From: DATADW01 sp963733905 | Lineage (GTDB): Bacteria; Actinomycetota; Acidimicrobiia; Spongiisociales; DATADW01 | Assembly: GCA_963733905.1 (NCBI GenBank) | Contig: CAVTEU010000008.1 | Location: 124,001 to 188,000, forward strand | Direction of reading: 5' to 3' | DNA: 64,000 nt | Part shown: piece after piece, positions 1 through 9,918 of the stretch | Layout of the letters: each line of letters starts with the position of its first letter | Position numbering within the stretch: position 1 is the stretch's first letter | Translations under genes and position numbers: made by a program | Notes under the pieces: generated by a model | The model's input: only the letters and a program-made list of their open reading frames with translations | Databases searched by the model: none | Told to the model about the DNA's origin: nothing

Positions 1-117
1 GGGCAGATCGAGTCCGTCCTGCGGACGATTCCCCGGCCGTGGTCACCGGCCGCGGTCCACGCTGCGGTGTCAGCGGCGAGCAGCGACATCGTCGCCGTGG
101 CCGATTCTGCCGGGTGA
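1..117 (+). CDS. C-terminal end of an unidentified protein (partial)
   Basis: An open frame enters from the left edge and ends with TGA at 115-117. It gives 38 residues, beginning GQIESVLRTIPRPW and ending in an Ala/Ser/Val-rich tail. Most third positions are G or C, as in the real genes nearby, which supports coding. The family cannot be recognised from this fragment. It converges on the icmF gene. Confidence 0.4.
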   Translation, partial: GQIESVLRTIPRPWSPAAVHAAVSAASSDIVAVADSAG

Positions 118-182
118 GAGTTGCTCAGCGGCGCGTCGCCTGCGGCCGGATCGGTACTAGTAGTGGCCGATGCGATCCGGTA

Positions 183-217
183 CGTCTTCCGTCTTCCGTC
201 TTCCGTCCTCCGTCTCT
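183..217. repeat. 7-bp tandem repeat (cgtcttc) next to the icmF stop codon
   Basis: The unit cgtcttc occurs three times, followed by the variant cgtcctc and a partial copy. The array lies between the end of the left-edge gene and the icmF stop (complement of 219-221). No terminator stem is formed. It is probably a slippage-prone simple repeat. Confidence 0.7.
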
Positions 218-218
218 C

Positions 219-3200
219 TCACATATTCCTGCGGTACTGACCACCCACCTCGTAGAGGGCGTGGGTCATCTGGCCGAGCGAGGCCGCCTTGGAAGCCTCG
301 AGCAGCGCGTCGAAGAGGTTGCCGCCGCTCACCGCCGTCTCTTGGAGCAGGCGCAACGCCTCGGGGCTGCGCTCGGCATTTCGCTCGTGGAAGGCGGCCA
401 GGTCGGTGAGGAGTCGGTCCTTCTCGGCGTCGGTGGATCTGACCAACTCCTCGGGGACAACGAATGGTGATCCCTCCGCCGAGAGGAAGGTGTTGACCCC
501 GACGAGCGGCAACTCCCCCGACTCCTTCTTCCGCTCGTAGGCAAGGCTCTCCTCCTGGATCCTGGTCCGCTGGTACTGCCTTTCCATCGCCCCGAGGACA
601 CCCCCGCGGGCGTCGATCCGCTCGAACTCGGCGATGACCGCCTCCTCCACCAGATCGGTGAGCTCCTCGATGATGAACGACCCCTGCGTCGGGTTCTCGT
701 TCTTGGCCAGCCCGTACTCGCGGTTGATGATGAGCTGGACCGCCAGGGCGCGTCGCACCGACTCCTCGGTGGGCGTGGTGATCGCCTCGTCGTAGGCGTT
801 GGTGTGCAGGCTCTGAGCGTTGTCGTAGATGGCGTAGAGCGCCTGGAGGGTGGTCCGGATGTCGTTGAAACCGATCTCCTGGGCGTGGAGCGAGCGCCCC
901 GAGGTCTGGTTGTGGTACTTGAGCATCTGCGATCGCGGGCTGCCTCCGTAGCGGTGCTTGATCGCCTTGGCCCATATGCGCCTGGCCACCCTCCCCAGGA
1001 CCGAGTACTCGGCATCCATCCCGATCGAGAAGAAGAAGGAGAGGTTGGGGGCGAAGTCGTCGATGGCCATCCCCCGCGCCAGGTAGTACTCGACGTAGGT
1101 GAACCCGTTGGCCAGGGTGAAGGCGAGCTGGGATGATGGGGTTGGCCCCCGCCTCGGCCATGTGGTAGCCGGAGATCGACACCGAGTAGAAGTTGTCGAC
1201 GTCGCGGTCGACGAAGCTCTGCTGGATGTCGCCCATCATCCGCAGGGCGAACTCGGTGGAGAAGATGCAGGTGTTCTGCGCCTGATCCTCCTTGAGGATG
1301 TCGGCCTGCACCGTCCCCCGCACCAACGAGAGCGTCTCGGACCTGATCCGCTGGTAGATGTCGGGTGGGAGCACCTCGTCGCCACTCACGCCGAGCAGCA
1401 TGAGCCCGAGACCGCTGTGGCCGGGCGGAAGTCGCCGTGGTAGCGGGGACGGGGGCGGTCACCGTAGATCGAGGCGATGCGGTCCTCGACCTCATCTGCC
1501 GATGCCCTGCTCGATGATCCACTTCTCGCAGCCCTGGTCGACGGCGGCGTTCATGAAGAAGGCGAGGATCATCGGGGCCGGGCCGTTGATCGTCATCGAG
1601 ACCGAGGTGGCCGGGTCGGTGAGGTCGAACCCGGAGTAGAGCTTCTTGGCGTCGTCCAGGGTCGCCACCGATACCCCGGAGTTGCCCACCTTGCCGTAGA
1701 TGTCGGGGCGGCGATGCGGGTCCTCCCCGTAGAGGGTCACCGAGTCGAATGCGGTGGAGAGGCGCTTCGCCGGCATGCCCCGGCGCCAGGTAGTGGAATC
1801 GGCGGTTGGTCTGCTCGGGCGGGCCTTCACCGGCGAACATCCGGGTCGGGTCCTCCTCGGTCCGCTTGAAGGGAAACACGCCGGCGGTGTACGGGAAACT
1901 CCCCGGGGATGTTCTCCTGGAGCATCCAGCGCAGCCGGTCACCCCAGCCGCGGTAGCGCGGGGTGGCCACCTTGGCGACTCGGGTCCCGGACAGGGTGGT
2001 GTGGTAGAGCGGGACTTCGATCTGGCGGCCCCGCACCAGGTAGACGAAGTCCTCGCCGGCGTACTCGGCGACCAGGCCGTCCCAGCGCTCCAATAGCTTG
2101 CGGCACTCCGGGTCCAACCGCTCCTCGGCGGCAGCCACCGCCTCCTCGATCCGTTTTGGCGTCACTTGTTGCGGTTCTGCCCCGTCCAGTGACGCCAAAA
2201 CGGATTTGGCGCCCTCGAGGCGGTAGAGGTCTTCGGCGGCGTCGGACTGCTCATCCACCCAGGCGTCGTAACGCCGGATCGACTCGACGATCTCTGCCAG
2301 GTAGCGGGTGCGGGCCGGTGGGACGACGTGCTGCTTGTCCGCCTCGTCCACCGGGAGGTTCAAGCCCACCGGGAACGACAGCCCCGGTCTTGGCGGACAG
2401 GCATCGGTGAGCGCCCGGTAGAAGAGGTTCGTCGCCGGGTCGTTGAAGTCCGAGGCCACGGTGAGATACACCGGCAGGTCGGCGTCGTCGCCGTCGAACT
2501 GGACCCGGTTGCGCCGCACCTGCTTGCGGACGTCGCGCAGGGCGTCGAGGGCACCCTGCTTGTCCGCCTTGTTGATGGCGACCAGGTCGGCGTAGTCGAG
2601 CATGTCGGTCTTCTCGAGCTGGGTGGCCGCCCCGTACTCGGGGGTCATCACGTAGACGGACAGGTCGCAGTGATCGACGATCTCGGTGTCGGACTGGCCG
2701 ATCCCCGAGGTCTCCAGGATGACGAGGTCGTAGCCGGCGGCGCGGACGACGTCGACCGCCGTCTGGACGTGGGGCGACAGCGCCAGGTTGGGTTGACGGG
2801 TGGCGAGCGACCGCATGTACGCCCTGGGGTGGTGGATCGAGTTCATCCGGATGCGGTCGCCGAGCAGCGCACCACCCGAGCGGCGGCGCGACGGGTCGAC
2901 CGACACCACGGCGATGGTCCGGTCTTGGTACTCGGCGAGGTAGCGGCGCACCACCTCGTCCACCAGCGAGGACTTGCCCGAGCCGCCGGTGCCGGTCACC
3001 CCGACCACCGGGGCACCGCTCTCGGCGGCACGCCTGCGGATCTCCTCGAATACCTCTGGGTACTTGTCCGGGTAGTTCTCGGCGGCGGAGATCAACCGCC
3101 CGACCAGACGCGGGTTGGAGGTGCCCAGGTCGGCCAGGTCGACCCCGTCGAGCTCTCCGAGCGGGAAAGTCGGCACGGGCGAGCATGTCGCTGACCATTC

Positions 3201-3594
3201 CCTGGAGCCCGAGACTGCGACCGTCGTCGGGCGAGTAGATCCGGGCGACGCCGTACTCGGCCAGCTCCTCGCCTTCCTCGGGAAGGATCGTGCCCCCGCC
3301 ACCCCCGAAGATCCGGATGTGATCGGCACCACGATCCACGGTCAGGTCCCTGAGATATCGGAAGAACTCCATGTGACCGCCCTGGTAGGAGGTCACCGCG
3401 ATCGCCTGGGCGTCCTCCTCGACGGCGGCGTCGACTATCTCCTCACCGGACCGGTTGTGCCCGAGATGGATGACCTCGGCCCCCGAAGCCTGGAGGATCC
3501 TCCGGAAGACATTGATCGAGGCGTCGTGCCCGTCGAACAAGGTGGTGGCGGTGACGAACCGGACCTTGTGCGCCGGCCGCGCCTGCTCCATCAA
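219..3594 (-). CDS. icmF: Fused isobutyryl-CoA mutase IcmF (B12 domain + G-protein chaperone + mutase)
   Basis: Adenosylcobalamin-dependent carbon-skeleton mutase interconverting isobutyryl-CoA and n-butyryl-CoA, with its own MeaB-like chaperone. Order from the N-terminus: B12-binding domain (LFDGHDA, HLGHNRS), G-domain with P-loop GVTGTGGSGKSSL and NKAD, a linker, then the mutase TIM barrel (VFPFKRTEEDPTRMFAGEGP, EQTNRRFHYL, SMTINGPAP, and the C-terminus ending GGQYRRNM). The B12-G-mutase order is specific to IcmF rather than methylmalonyl-CoA mutase. The reading frame changes near 3170, 1905, 1795, 1490, 1405 and 1120, while every segment continues the family sequence, so I read this as one gene with sequence errors. 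A 53-bp palindromic element (2151-2203) is read through in frame in the linker. The downstream beta-lactamase-like gene runs in the same direction. Confidence 0.88.
2151..2203. repeat. 53-bp palindromic element, copy 1 (inside icmF)
   Basis: Arms ccgttttggcgtcac (2151-2165) and gtgacgccaaaacgg (2189-2203) are perfect inverted copies around a 23-nt spacer. The match extends to 18 bp per arm (2149-2166 and 2188-2205). The element is translated in frame in the IcmF linker as roughly SVLASLDGAEPQQVTPKR. A second copy with the same 15-23-15 layout is at 37744-37796. Confidence 0.75.
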
Positions 3595-3631
3595 CGCGCC
3601 TCTGCGATCATCGGGACAATCCTGGCACCGT

Positions 3632-4485
3632 TCAGCGCTTCTCGGCGCTCTGGCGGTGACTCTCGAGCATCAGGTCGCTGAACCCGGGCCATGTGGCCAT
3701 CGCCCACTTGTCGAAGGTCCGGTCGGTGAGGGCGGCCGCGGCGAGACCCTGCATCGGGATCCACCCACAGAAAGGTGCCCGCCGCTCCAAAGTGCCCAAA
3801 GGTGGCCTCGGAGTTTGTCTTCCCCGTCCAGTGCGGCCGTTTCCCGTCCCGAATCTCGAAGCCGAGACCCCACGGGTTCGGGTCGAACGAGCCGATGCCG
3901 GGGAGCACTCCCTCGAGGTCGGGGAAGTGGGGGCGGGTGGCGTCGGCGAGCGTGCTCGCCCGATATCAGGGTCGGCGCCAGCAGTTCGCGCCCAAAGCGG
4001 GACAGGTCGGTGACGGTGCTGTACGATCCCCTCGGCCGGGGAGCCGCGCAGCGCCGTGTCGGACATACCAAGCGGTTCGACCACCGCCTCGGCCAGGTAC
4101 GTCTCGAAGCCCATGCCGGCACGCATGGCCAGGTGCTCGGCCAGCTTCTCGAACCCGATGTTGGAGTAGATGCGCCGCTCCCCGGGCCGGGCCAGACAGC
4201 GCGGTCCTTGTCGAAAGCCAACCCCGAGGCGTGCGACAGCAGGTGACGCACCGTTGATCCTTCGGGACCGGCATGCTCCTCGAGGGTGAGCGTGCCCTCT
4301 TCCAATGCGACCAGGCAGGCAAACGCCACGAGGAGCTTGCTCACCGATGCGATACGGGTCTGCCAGCCGAGCGGGCCCCCCGCGGCGACGGTCTCGGTGG
4401 TGGTGGTGACCGCGGCGGCGACGGTGTCGACCGGCCACTGGGCCAGAAGCGGACCAATGTCATCCATCGGTTTGGGGTCATCCAT
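3632..4485 (-). CDS. Serine hydrolase, beta-lactamase/class C-like family
   Basis: Penicillin-binding-protein-fold serine hydrolase. The three family motifs are visible in order: SxxK in ASVSKLL (nucleophile Ser and Lys), YxN in YSNIGFE, and HFGAAG in the place of the H/KTG motif. Other family landmarks are RHLLSHASGL and EPLGMSDTAL. No signal peptide is seen, so an intracellular esterase or amidase is as likely as a true beta-lactamase; the substrate cannot be told. ATG at 4485 is preferred, with a second Met six codons on. The frame changes several times (about 4205, 4040, 3910 and 3750), yet each part matches the family. It follows icmF in the same direction and is divergent from the small membrane protein at 4562. 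Confidence 0.75.
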
Positions 4486-4561
4486 GGCCGGAGGTGCCGC
4501 GCTTCCTGGGGCACGGCGGGCACTGTATGCAAGGTCCGACGCGCCCGTAGAATTCGAAACC

Positions 4562-4777
4562 GTGGAGGAACAGGCTCGCCACAGCGTTTTTGGACCTCTC
4601 AACGGTGTTCGCACCGTTCTCGTGGTCGGAGCGGCCGTCGCCGCACTCATCGCAGCCGCATTCGGGGAGTGGGTGGTCACCGTCGTCCTCGCCGTCGGCA
4701 TCGCGGCACATGGCCTCCTCTGGGGGTACCTGTGGCGTCACCGCGAGCGGACCGACGACGCCGAGGGCGAGACCTAG
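4562..4777 (+). CDS. Small two-helix membrane protein
   Basis: A 71-residue protein starting at GTG 4562 (VEEQARHSVFGPLNG). Two hydrophobic helices, around VRTVLVVGAAVAALIAAA and WVVTVVLAVGIAAHGLLW, are followed by a charged C-terminus (RHRERTDDAEGE). The open frame continues further upstream, but that part is antisense to the hydrolase and low in hydrophobic content, so the short form is preferred. The family is not recognised. Confidence 0.5.
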   Translation: MEEQARHSVFGPLNGVRTVLVVGAAVAALIAAAFGEWVVTVVLAVGIAAHGLLWGYLWRHRERTDDAEGET

Positions 4778-4789
4778 CCCGCCTGCCGG

Positions 4790-5764
4790 TCAGCCGGCGT
4801 CGACCATCTCCCTGACTTCGCCGGCCAACCGCTCCATGGTCTCGGCGTCGTATGGAGCGGGGACCTCGGCGATGGCGGTCGCAAACCCGAGCCCCCGATA
4901 GGCGATCAGCTGTTCGGCGACGCTCTCGGCGGTGCCCACCAGGAAGGTGACATCGTCCTCGACGTGACTCATCGGGGTGCGGTTGTGCTCCATCTGCGCT
5001 TCCCAGACCCGTCGGGCCTCGGAAGGGTCATCCCTGATCACCGGCTTGCAGCCCACGGTCATCTCGATCTCCGATGGATCCCTGCCCACCTCCTCACAAT
5101 GCCGGCGCAGCACGTCCACCTTGTGGGAAAGCGTCTCCAGCGTCCCCATCCCGTTCCAGATGTCGGCGTACTTGGCCACGGTGCGCAGCGTCTTCCGCTC
5201 GCCGGTCCCACCGATCATGATGGGAAGACGCGACTGGAGTGGCAGGGGCTGGTGTCTGAGCTGCTCGAACTGGTAGTGGTCGCCCCGGTGGGTGACTTCC
5301 TCGCCGTCGAGGATCCGCCGCATGACTCCCACGGCTTCGTCGAGCCAATCGAGGCGACGGCCGGCGCTCGAGCCGAAGTCGATGCCATGGGCGACGTGCT
5401 CCAACTCGAACCAGGCTCCGCCGATCCCGAGGATGGCCCGCCCCCCGCTTATGTGGTCGAGGGTGGCGGCGACCTTGGCCACCAGCGCGGGGTTGCGGAA
5501 GGTGTTGGCCCCGACGAGCAACCCCAACCGGGTGCGCTCGGTCACCTTGGCCCATGCCGCAAGCGTGGCCCATCCCTCGAATATCGGCTGGTAGGGGTCA
5601 CCGAAGATGGCGTAAAGATGATCCCAAACCCAGACCTGGTCGTATCCGAGCCGGTCGGCGTCCACCGCAAACGCCTCGACCTCCGGCCAACTGGCCGCCT
5701 GCGACCAGGGAAGGATCCCGAGTTTGATTCCGCTCGATCTCCCGCTGCCTCGCTCATCGACCAC
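4790..5764 (-). CDS. LLM-class F420-dependent oxidoreductase
   Basis: Luciferase-like monooxygenase family, a TIM barrel that in actinobacteria normally uses F420. It starts with KLGILPWSQ and keeps GYDQVWVWDHL, TRLGLLVGANTFRNPALVAK, DHISGGRAILGIGGAW and PIMIGGTGERKTL, the standard order for this family. Start: the upstream open frame could begin at 5797, but a perfect Shine-Dalgarno AGGAGGTGA (complement of 5769-5777) stands just before GTG 5764, which decides the start. It is full length (about 324 residues) without frame breaks. The substrate is unknown. It lies downstream of, and in the same direction as, the MFS exporter. Confidence 0.85.
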   Translation of the reverse strand: MVDERGSGRSSGIKLGILPWSQAASWPEVEAFAVDADRLGYDQVWVWDHLYAIFGDPYQPIFEGWATLAAWAKVTERTRLGLLVGANTFRNPALVAKVAATLDHISGGRAILGIGGAWFELEHVAHGIDFGSSAGRRLDWLDEAVGVMRRILDGEEVTHRGDHYQFEQLRHQPLPLQSRLPIMIGGTGERKTLRTVAKYADIWNGMGTLETLSHKVDVLRRHCEEVGRDPSEIEMTVGCKPVIRDDPSEARRVWEAQMEHNRTPMSHVEDDVTFLVGTAESVAEQLIAYRGLGFATAIAEVPAPYDAETMERLAGEVREMVDAG

Positions 5765-5845
5765 CTGATCACCTCCTGTGCAATCGCCGACTATCACCGC
5801 TGCGCCGGTTCGGTGTCCACTCTGCCCAAGCGAGAACGCACGTGC

Positions 5846-7036
5846 TCATCGGACCGGCATCCGCCTCGCCTTCGGTGAGGCGATCGGGCGTGACGACCCG
5901 GGCGATGGCGACGGTGAGCAACGCCACGGCGACCGCCGCCAGCAGGTAGGTCGCCGCGCACCCCGCCGGCGCGGGCTATCGCTCCGCCGACGCAGCGCCC
6001 CGATCGGGATGACGCCGTAACCGAATAGCCGGAACGTGGCCACCACCCGGCCGAGCAGACGATCCGGAGTCACCGCCTGGCGGATGGAGCGCCCCACGAC
6101 GTTGAAGACCCCGATAGAGGCACCGGACAAAAGGACCCCGACGCCGGCAAGGAGCACGCCGGTGCCAGCCCGGTCGCCGCCAGCGCCACCGCCTCGACAG
6201 CCATCGGAGCGATCAGCATCGCCCGCCGCCCGAACCGGGTAGACCAGCCGCTGCGCCGAGAGCGACCCGGCGATGCCACCGAAGGCGCCGACACCGATGA
6301 GCACCCCGAAACCGACCTCGCTCATTCGAGCTGCTCCAGGGCCAGCAAGCACCAGCAGGCTGCTGGCGGCAGTGGCGGCCAGGTTGACCAGCGAGATGGT
6401 CACCACGAGACCGCGCAGCAGCGGATGGCCCCACAGATAGCGGAAACCCTCGGCGATGTCGCCCGCAAGCGATCTCGCCTGGCTCGATCTGCTCGGCGCG
6501 CAACGGACGGCTGATCCCGGCAACCAGGGCGGCGCCGCCGAGGAAGGTCACCGCATCCAGGCCAAACGGGATCGCGGCCGACAGGGCGAACAGCCACCCG
6601 CCAGTGGTGCCCCCACCACTTCGTTGGTGAGTATCTCCACGGCGATGATCCGGCTGTTGGCCTGCTCCAACTGCCCGCTCGGGGCGACCATCGGGATCGC
6701 CGCCTGGCTGGCCGAGTCCACCAGCACCTCGCCTGCGCCGATCAGCGAGCGCGACCGATAGATGGCGACGAGCGATTGGTTGCCACCGACGACCAGCCAG
6801 GCGAAACCGGCCACGGCGAACCCTCGGCCCAGTTGGCTTACCGCGATGAGCCACCTCCTATCGGATCGGTCGGCGATGACCCCGGCAACCGGCGAGAAGA
6901 TGATCCAAGGAAGGAAGCTGGCGGCGGTCACGGCGCCGATCGCCACCGGGTCCCTGGTCAGCGATGAGGCGAGGAGGGGCAGTGCGGTGATCCGCACCCC
7001 GTCGCCCAGGTTGGACAGCGCCGAGCCGCCCCACAA
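5846..7036 (-). CDS. MFS transporter (EntS/MFS_3-type exporter)
   Basis: Twelve-helix major facilitator of the drug/siderophore exporter type. Landmarks are LSNLGDGVRITALPLLASSL near the N-terminus, FSPVAGVIADRSDRRWLI (loop 2-3 motif A), the central EGFRYLWGHPLLRGLVV and the late VGRSIRQAVTPDRLLGRV. The frame shifts near 6620, 6475, 6250 and 5990, so the last ~40 residues and the exact end are uncertain. The true start is probably a few codons upstream (LRSRDFWLLWGG precedes the first listed Met-equivalent), right after the stop of the aldo/keto reductase, so the two genes are probably cotranscribed. The substrate is not known. Confidence 0.75.
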
Positions 7037-7081
7037 CAGCCAGAAGTCGCGTGACCTCAGCGGTGACCCCCTCTTTTGGTG

Positions 7082-8050
7082 CTACCCGATGGCGGCTTCG
7101 ATCCGTTCCATCACTTCCTCGTCGAGCGCCTGGCGCACTTCGAGCGATGCCATGTTCTCCTCCACCTGCTCGGCCCGGCTGGCGCCGGTGATGACCGACG
7201 ACACGTTCGGGTTGGCGGCACACCATGCGATGGCGAGTTGCGCCATGGTGCACCCGAGCTCGTCGGCGATCCCCCGCAGCTTCTCCACCCGCTCCAGCCG
7301 CTCGCTGTCGGTGAGACGATCCTGGAGCCACTCGTACCCGGGCAGCGCGCCACGGCTCCCTTCGGGTATCCCCTCGCGGTACTTCCCGGTGAGGAGCCCG
7401 GACGCAAGCGGGCTGAATGTGGTCAGCCCGAGCCCGATGTCGCCGTACAACCGGGCGAACTCCACCTCGACCTTGTGCCTGTCGAGCAGGTTGTACGCCG
7501 GCTGCTCCATCTGGGGCGGGTGGAGGTGGTGACGCCGGGCGATGTCCCAGGCTGCCTGGATCGAGTCGGCGGGCCATTCGGATGTGCCCCAATAGAGGGC
7601 GAGCCCCCGGTCGACCATGTCGTGCATCGCCCACACCGTCTCCTCGACCGGTGTATCCGGGTCGGGACGATGGCAGAACACCAGGTCGACGAAGTCGAGC
7701 CCCAGCCTCTCCAGCGACCCCTCGATCGCCTGGCGGAGGTACTTCCGGTTGAGGGTGTTGGTGGTGTTGACACCCTTGTCGATCCCCCAGAAGAACTTGG
7801 TCGATACCAGGTAGCCGTTCCTCGGCCAGCCCAGCTCGGCCAGCACCGACCCCATGATCCGCTCCGCCTCACCCCCGGCGTAGACCTCAGCGTTGTCGAA
7901 GAAGTTCACCCCCGCCCGGTAGGCGGCGTCCATGCAGGCGAGCGCCTTGTCCTTGCCCATCTGGGCGCCGAAGCTCACCCATGATCCAAACGACAGGACG
8001 CTGAGCCGCACCCCGGCACTGCCGAGACGCCGGTACTCCATCTCCACCAT
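7082..8050 (-). CDS. Aldo/keto reductase (KCNAB-like)
   Basis: NADPH-dependent reductase of the AKR fold, closest in style to the voltage-gated K+ channel beta-subunit/YghZ branch: MEYRRLGSAG at the N-terminus, NFFDNAEVYAGGEAE with the catalytic Asp and Tyr, LVSTKFFWG with the catalytic Lys, LGLDFVDLVFCHRPDPDTPV, TTFSPLASGLLTGKY, and VSSVITGASRAEQVEEN for cofactor binding. The chosen start ATG 8050 has a purine-rich site (aaggtgg) in front; Met codons at 8077 and 8041 are alternatives. It is intact, about 322 residues, and heads a run with the MFS exporter. The physiological substrate is unknown. Confidence 0.88.
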   Translation of the reverse strand: MVEMEYRRLGSAGVRLSVLSFGSWVSFGAQMGKDKALACMDAAYRAGVNFFDNAEVYAGGEAERIMGSVLAELGWPRNGYLVSTKFFWGIDKGVNTTNTLNRKYLRQAIEGSLERLGLDFVDLVFCHRPDPDTPVEETVWAMHDMVDRGLALYWGTSEWPADSIQAAWDIARRHHLHPPQMEQPAYNLLDRHKVEVEFARLYGDIGLGLTTFSPLASGLLTGKYREGIPEGSRGALPGYEWLQDRLTDSERLERVEKLRGIADELGCTMAQLAIAWCAANPNVSSVITGASRAEQVEENMASLEVRQALDEEVMERIEAAIG

Positions 8051-8179
8051 CACAACCACCTTCTCGTCGAGGACCACAAGCCTATGAGCGGTTGAGAGCG
8101 TGGGCAGAGTTGGGACTTTCGGCTGTTGCCGGGGTCTGGCCCGGGGTCATGATGATCCGGACTCGTACCTGGAGGAACA

Positions 8180-8974
8180 ATGACCTGGGGACCATTCGAT
8201 CTCACCGGGAAGCGCGCCGTGGTGACCGGTGGCGCCATGGGCATCGGCTTTGGGATCGTCACCCGTCTCGCCGAGGCCGGCGCCGACGTGCTCATCACCG
8301 ACCTCGACGGTGCGACTGCGGAGAGCAAGGCGGGGGAGCTCTCGGAGTCGGGCGCCAAGGTCGCCGCCCAACAGATCGATGTGTCGGCTGACGACGCAGG
8401 AGATCTGCTGGTGGCAGCGGCGACGGAGCACCTGGGTGGCGTCGACATCCTGGTCAACAACGCCGGCATCTATCCCCAGGCACCGATGCTGGAGATGGAC
8501 CGCGCCATGTGGGACAAGATCCTGGCGGTCAACCTGACAGGACTCGCCTTCGTCTCCCGCGCCGTGGGCCGGCACTTGGTGGAGAAGGGCTCGGGCGGGG
8601 CCATCGTCAACATCGCCTCGATCGACGCCCTCCACCCTTCGATGGTGGGGCTCGCCGCCTATGACGCCTCGAAGGGAGGCGTACTCATGTTCACCAGGAA
8701 CCTCGCCCTCGAGCTGGCGCCACACGGCATCCGGGTCAATGCGATAGCCCCAGGTGGGATCGTCACCGAGGGCGCCTCGCGTCCCATGGAGGGACTCGAC
8801 CTGTCCCCTGAGCAGATCGAGGCGATGATCGCCGGCTTCATGGCGAAGATCCCTTTGAAGCGGATGGGGACGCCGGACGACATCGCCACCGCGACCGTCT
8901 TCCTGGCATCCGACGCCGCCGGCTATGTGACTGGTGAGCTTCTCGTGGTGGATGGCGGGACCCTGCTCACCTGA
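8180..8974 (+). CDS. SDR-family oxidoreductase
   Basis: Classical short-chain dehydrogenase of 264 residues. The Rossmann motif is GGAMGIGFGI (usually TGxxxGxG), followed by NNAGIYPQ and the catalytic tetrad: Asn of the NLTGLA helix, Ser in NIASID, and YDASKGG giving Tyr and Lys. It ends with the usual GYVTGELLVVDGGTLLT. The start ATG 8180 follows a ggagg site. Its stop codon is the first unit of a 15-bp tandem repeat. The substrate is not predictable; the family covers 3-oxoacyl-ACP, sugar and steroid reductases. Confidence 0.88.
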   Translation: MTWGPFDLTGKRAVVTGGAMGIGFGIVTRLAEAGADVLITDLDGATAESKAGELSESGAKVAAQQIDVSADDAGDLLVAAATEHLGGVDILVNNAGIYPQAPMLEMDRAMWDKILAVNLTGLAFVSRAVGRHLVEKGSGGAIVNIASIDALHPSMVGLAAYDASKGGVLMFTRNLALELAPHGIRVNAIAPGGIVTEGASRPMEGLDLSPEQIEAMIAGFMAKIPLKRMGTPDDIATATVFLASDAAGYVTGELLVVDGGTLLT

Positions 8975-9034
8975 TTGGGCTCACCTGATTTGGGCTCACC
9001 TGATTTGGGCTCACCTGATTTGGGCTCACCTGAT
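8965..9034. repeat. 15-bp tandem repeat between convergent genes
   Basis: The unit gggctcacctgattt is repeated about four and a half times with small end variants. The first copy contains the last codons and stop of the SDR gene (CTC ACC TGA), and the last borders the stop of the minus-strand MDMPI gene. No other gene lies in the stretch. Confidence 0.85.
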
Positions 9035-9886
9035 CAGTCCCCCGGCACGAGGGCGCCCCGCAGGTCGAAAACACGCTCGGCGAGCACCGTGTCGCCCTCG
9101 AGGTGCGAATGCGAGATCGCTTCGCCGCGGCCGATCATCCGAACCGCTCGCCGCCACATGACCTCTGGGTCGGCACGGACGACGGCTGCCGGGGAACGGC
9201 CCCGCTTGACCATGGCCCATTCCTCGCCGTCGGACGCCACCGCCCAGTGGCGGTCGACCGGCTCACCGGCGACGACATGCACCTCGGTGCCGGCGGGGGC
9301 GTCGACTCCCTGGAAGGTGGACGGCAGCGCCCTCATCATCGTGTCGAGCACCAACCTCGCCAGGTGGGGGTCGGTGAGCGTCGGGCGGTCGGTGGCCAGC
9401 CTGATCTGTTGCTGATGGACCCAGCGCTCGACCAGTTCCCTGGCGACATCGAGCCACCCCGGCGCCGGGGCACCTGCCATCGCCCACGAGACGACCCATG
9501 CCGGGCCGTTGGGGGGCAGCATTCGCAGATGGAGCTCGGTGCGCGGTCCCAGCCAGCTGACCAGATCGAGGCACAGCTTGTGGCTCCAAACCTCGGCTCG
9601 CCTCCACCTGGGTGTGGTTGCGGTGATCCAACTCGATGATGATCTCTTCGATCGGCTTGTCCACCGGGATGAGATCGAGCACATGGCCATCACGCTGAGC
9701 CGACAAGCGGTTGAGGTCGTTGTGGATGAGGTGCCTCACCACGGCGTGGACATCCCACCCGGGGCAGACGGTCTGCTTGGTCCAGTCCTCGTCCTGGAAG
9801 CTGGAGATGAGCGCCAAGAGAGCCGAGCGTTCCCGGTTGAGGTAGGGGCCGGCCCCGATCGGCTCTCCGAGTGCGTCCCAGTCCAA
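9034..9886 (-). CDS. Maleylpyruvate isomerase/DinB-like (MDMPI) family protein
   Basis: Mycothiol-dependent maleylpyruvate isomerase N-terminal family (TIGR03083 type), a DinB-like four-helix bundle that binds a metal by three His. The N-terminal helix has ERSALLALISSFQDEDW, then TVCPGWDVHAVVRHLIHND with the His ligands typical of the family, and later DLVSWLGPRTELHLRM and ERWVHQQQIRLA. The C-terminal part (TEVHVVAGEPVDRHWAVA, VRADPEVMWRRAV) resembles the SCP2-like domain often found in these proteins. The start is TTG 9886. The frame shifts near 9605. The specific thiol-transfer reaction is unknown. Confidence 0.72.
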
Positions 9887-9918
9887 GCGTCAACCGTACC
9901 TTGACGCCGGCCTGAGCC

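Noticed and set aside
329..1942. 537-residue open frame in icmF
   Set aside because: Ser/Arg/Pro-rich shadow; only about residues 10-50 belong to IcmF.
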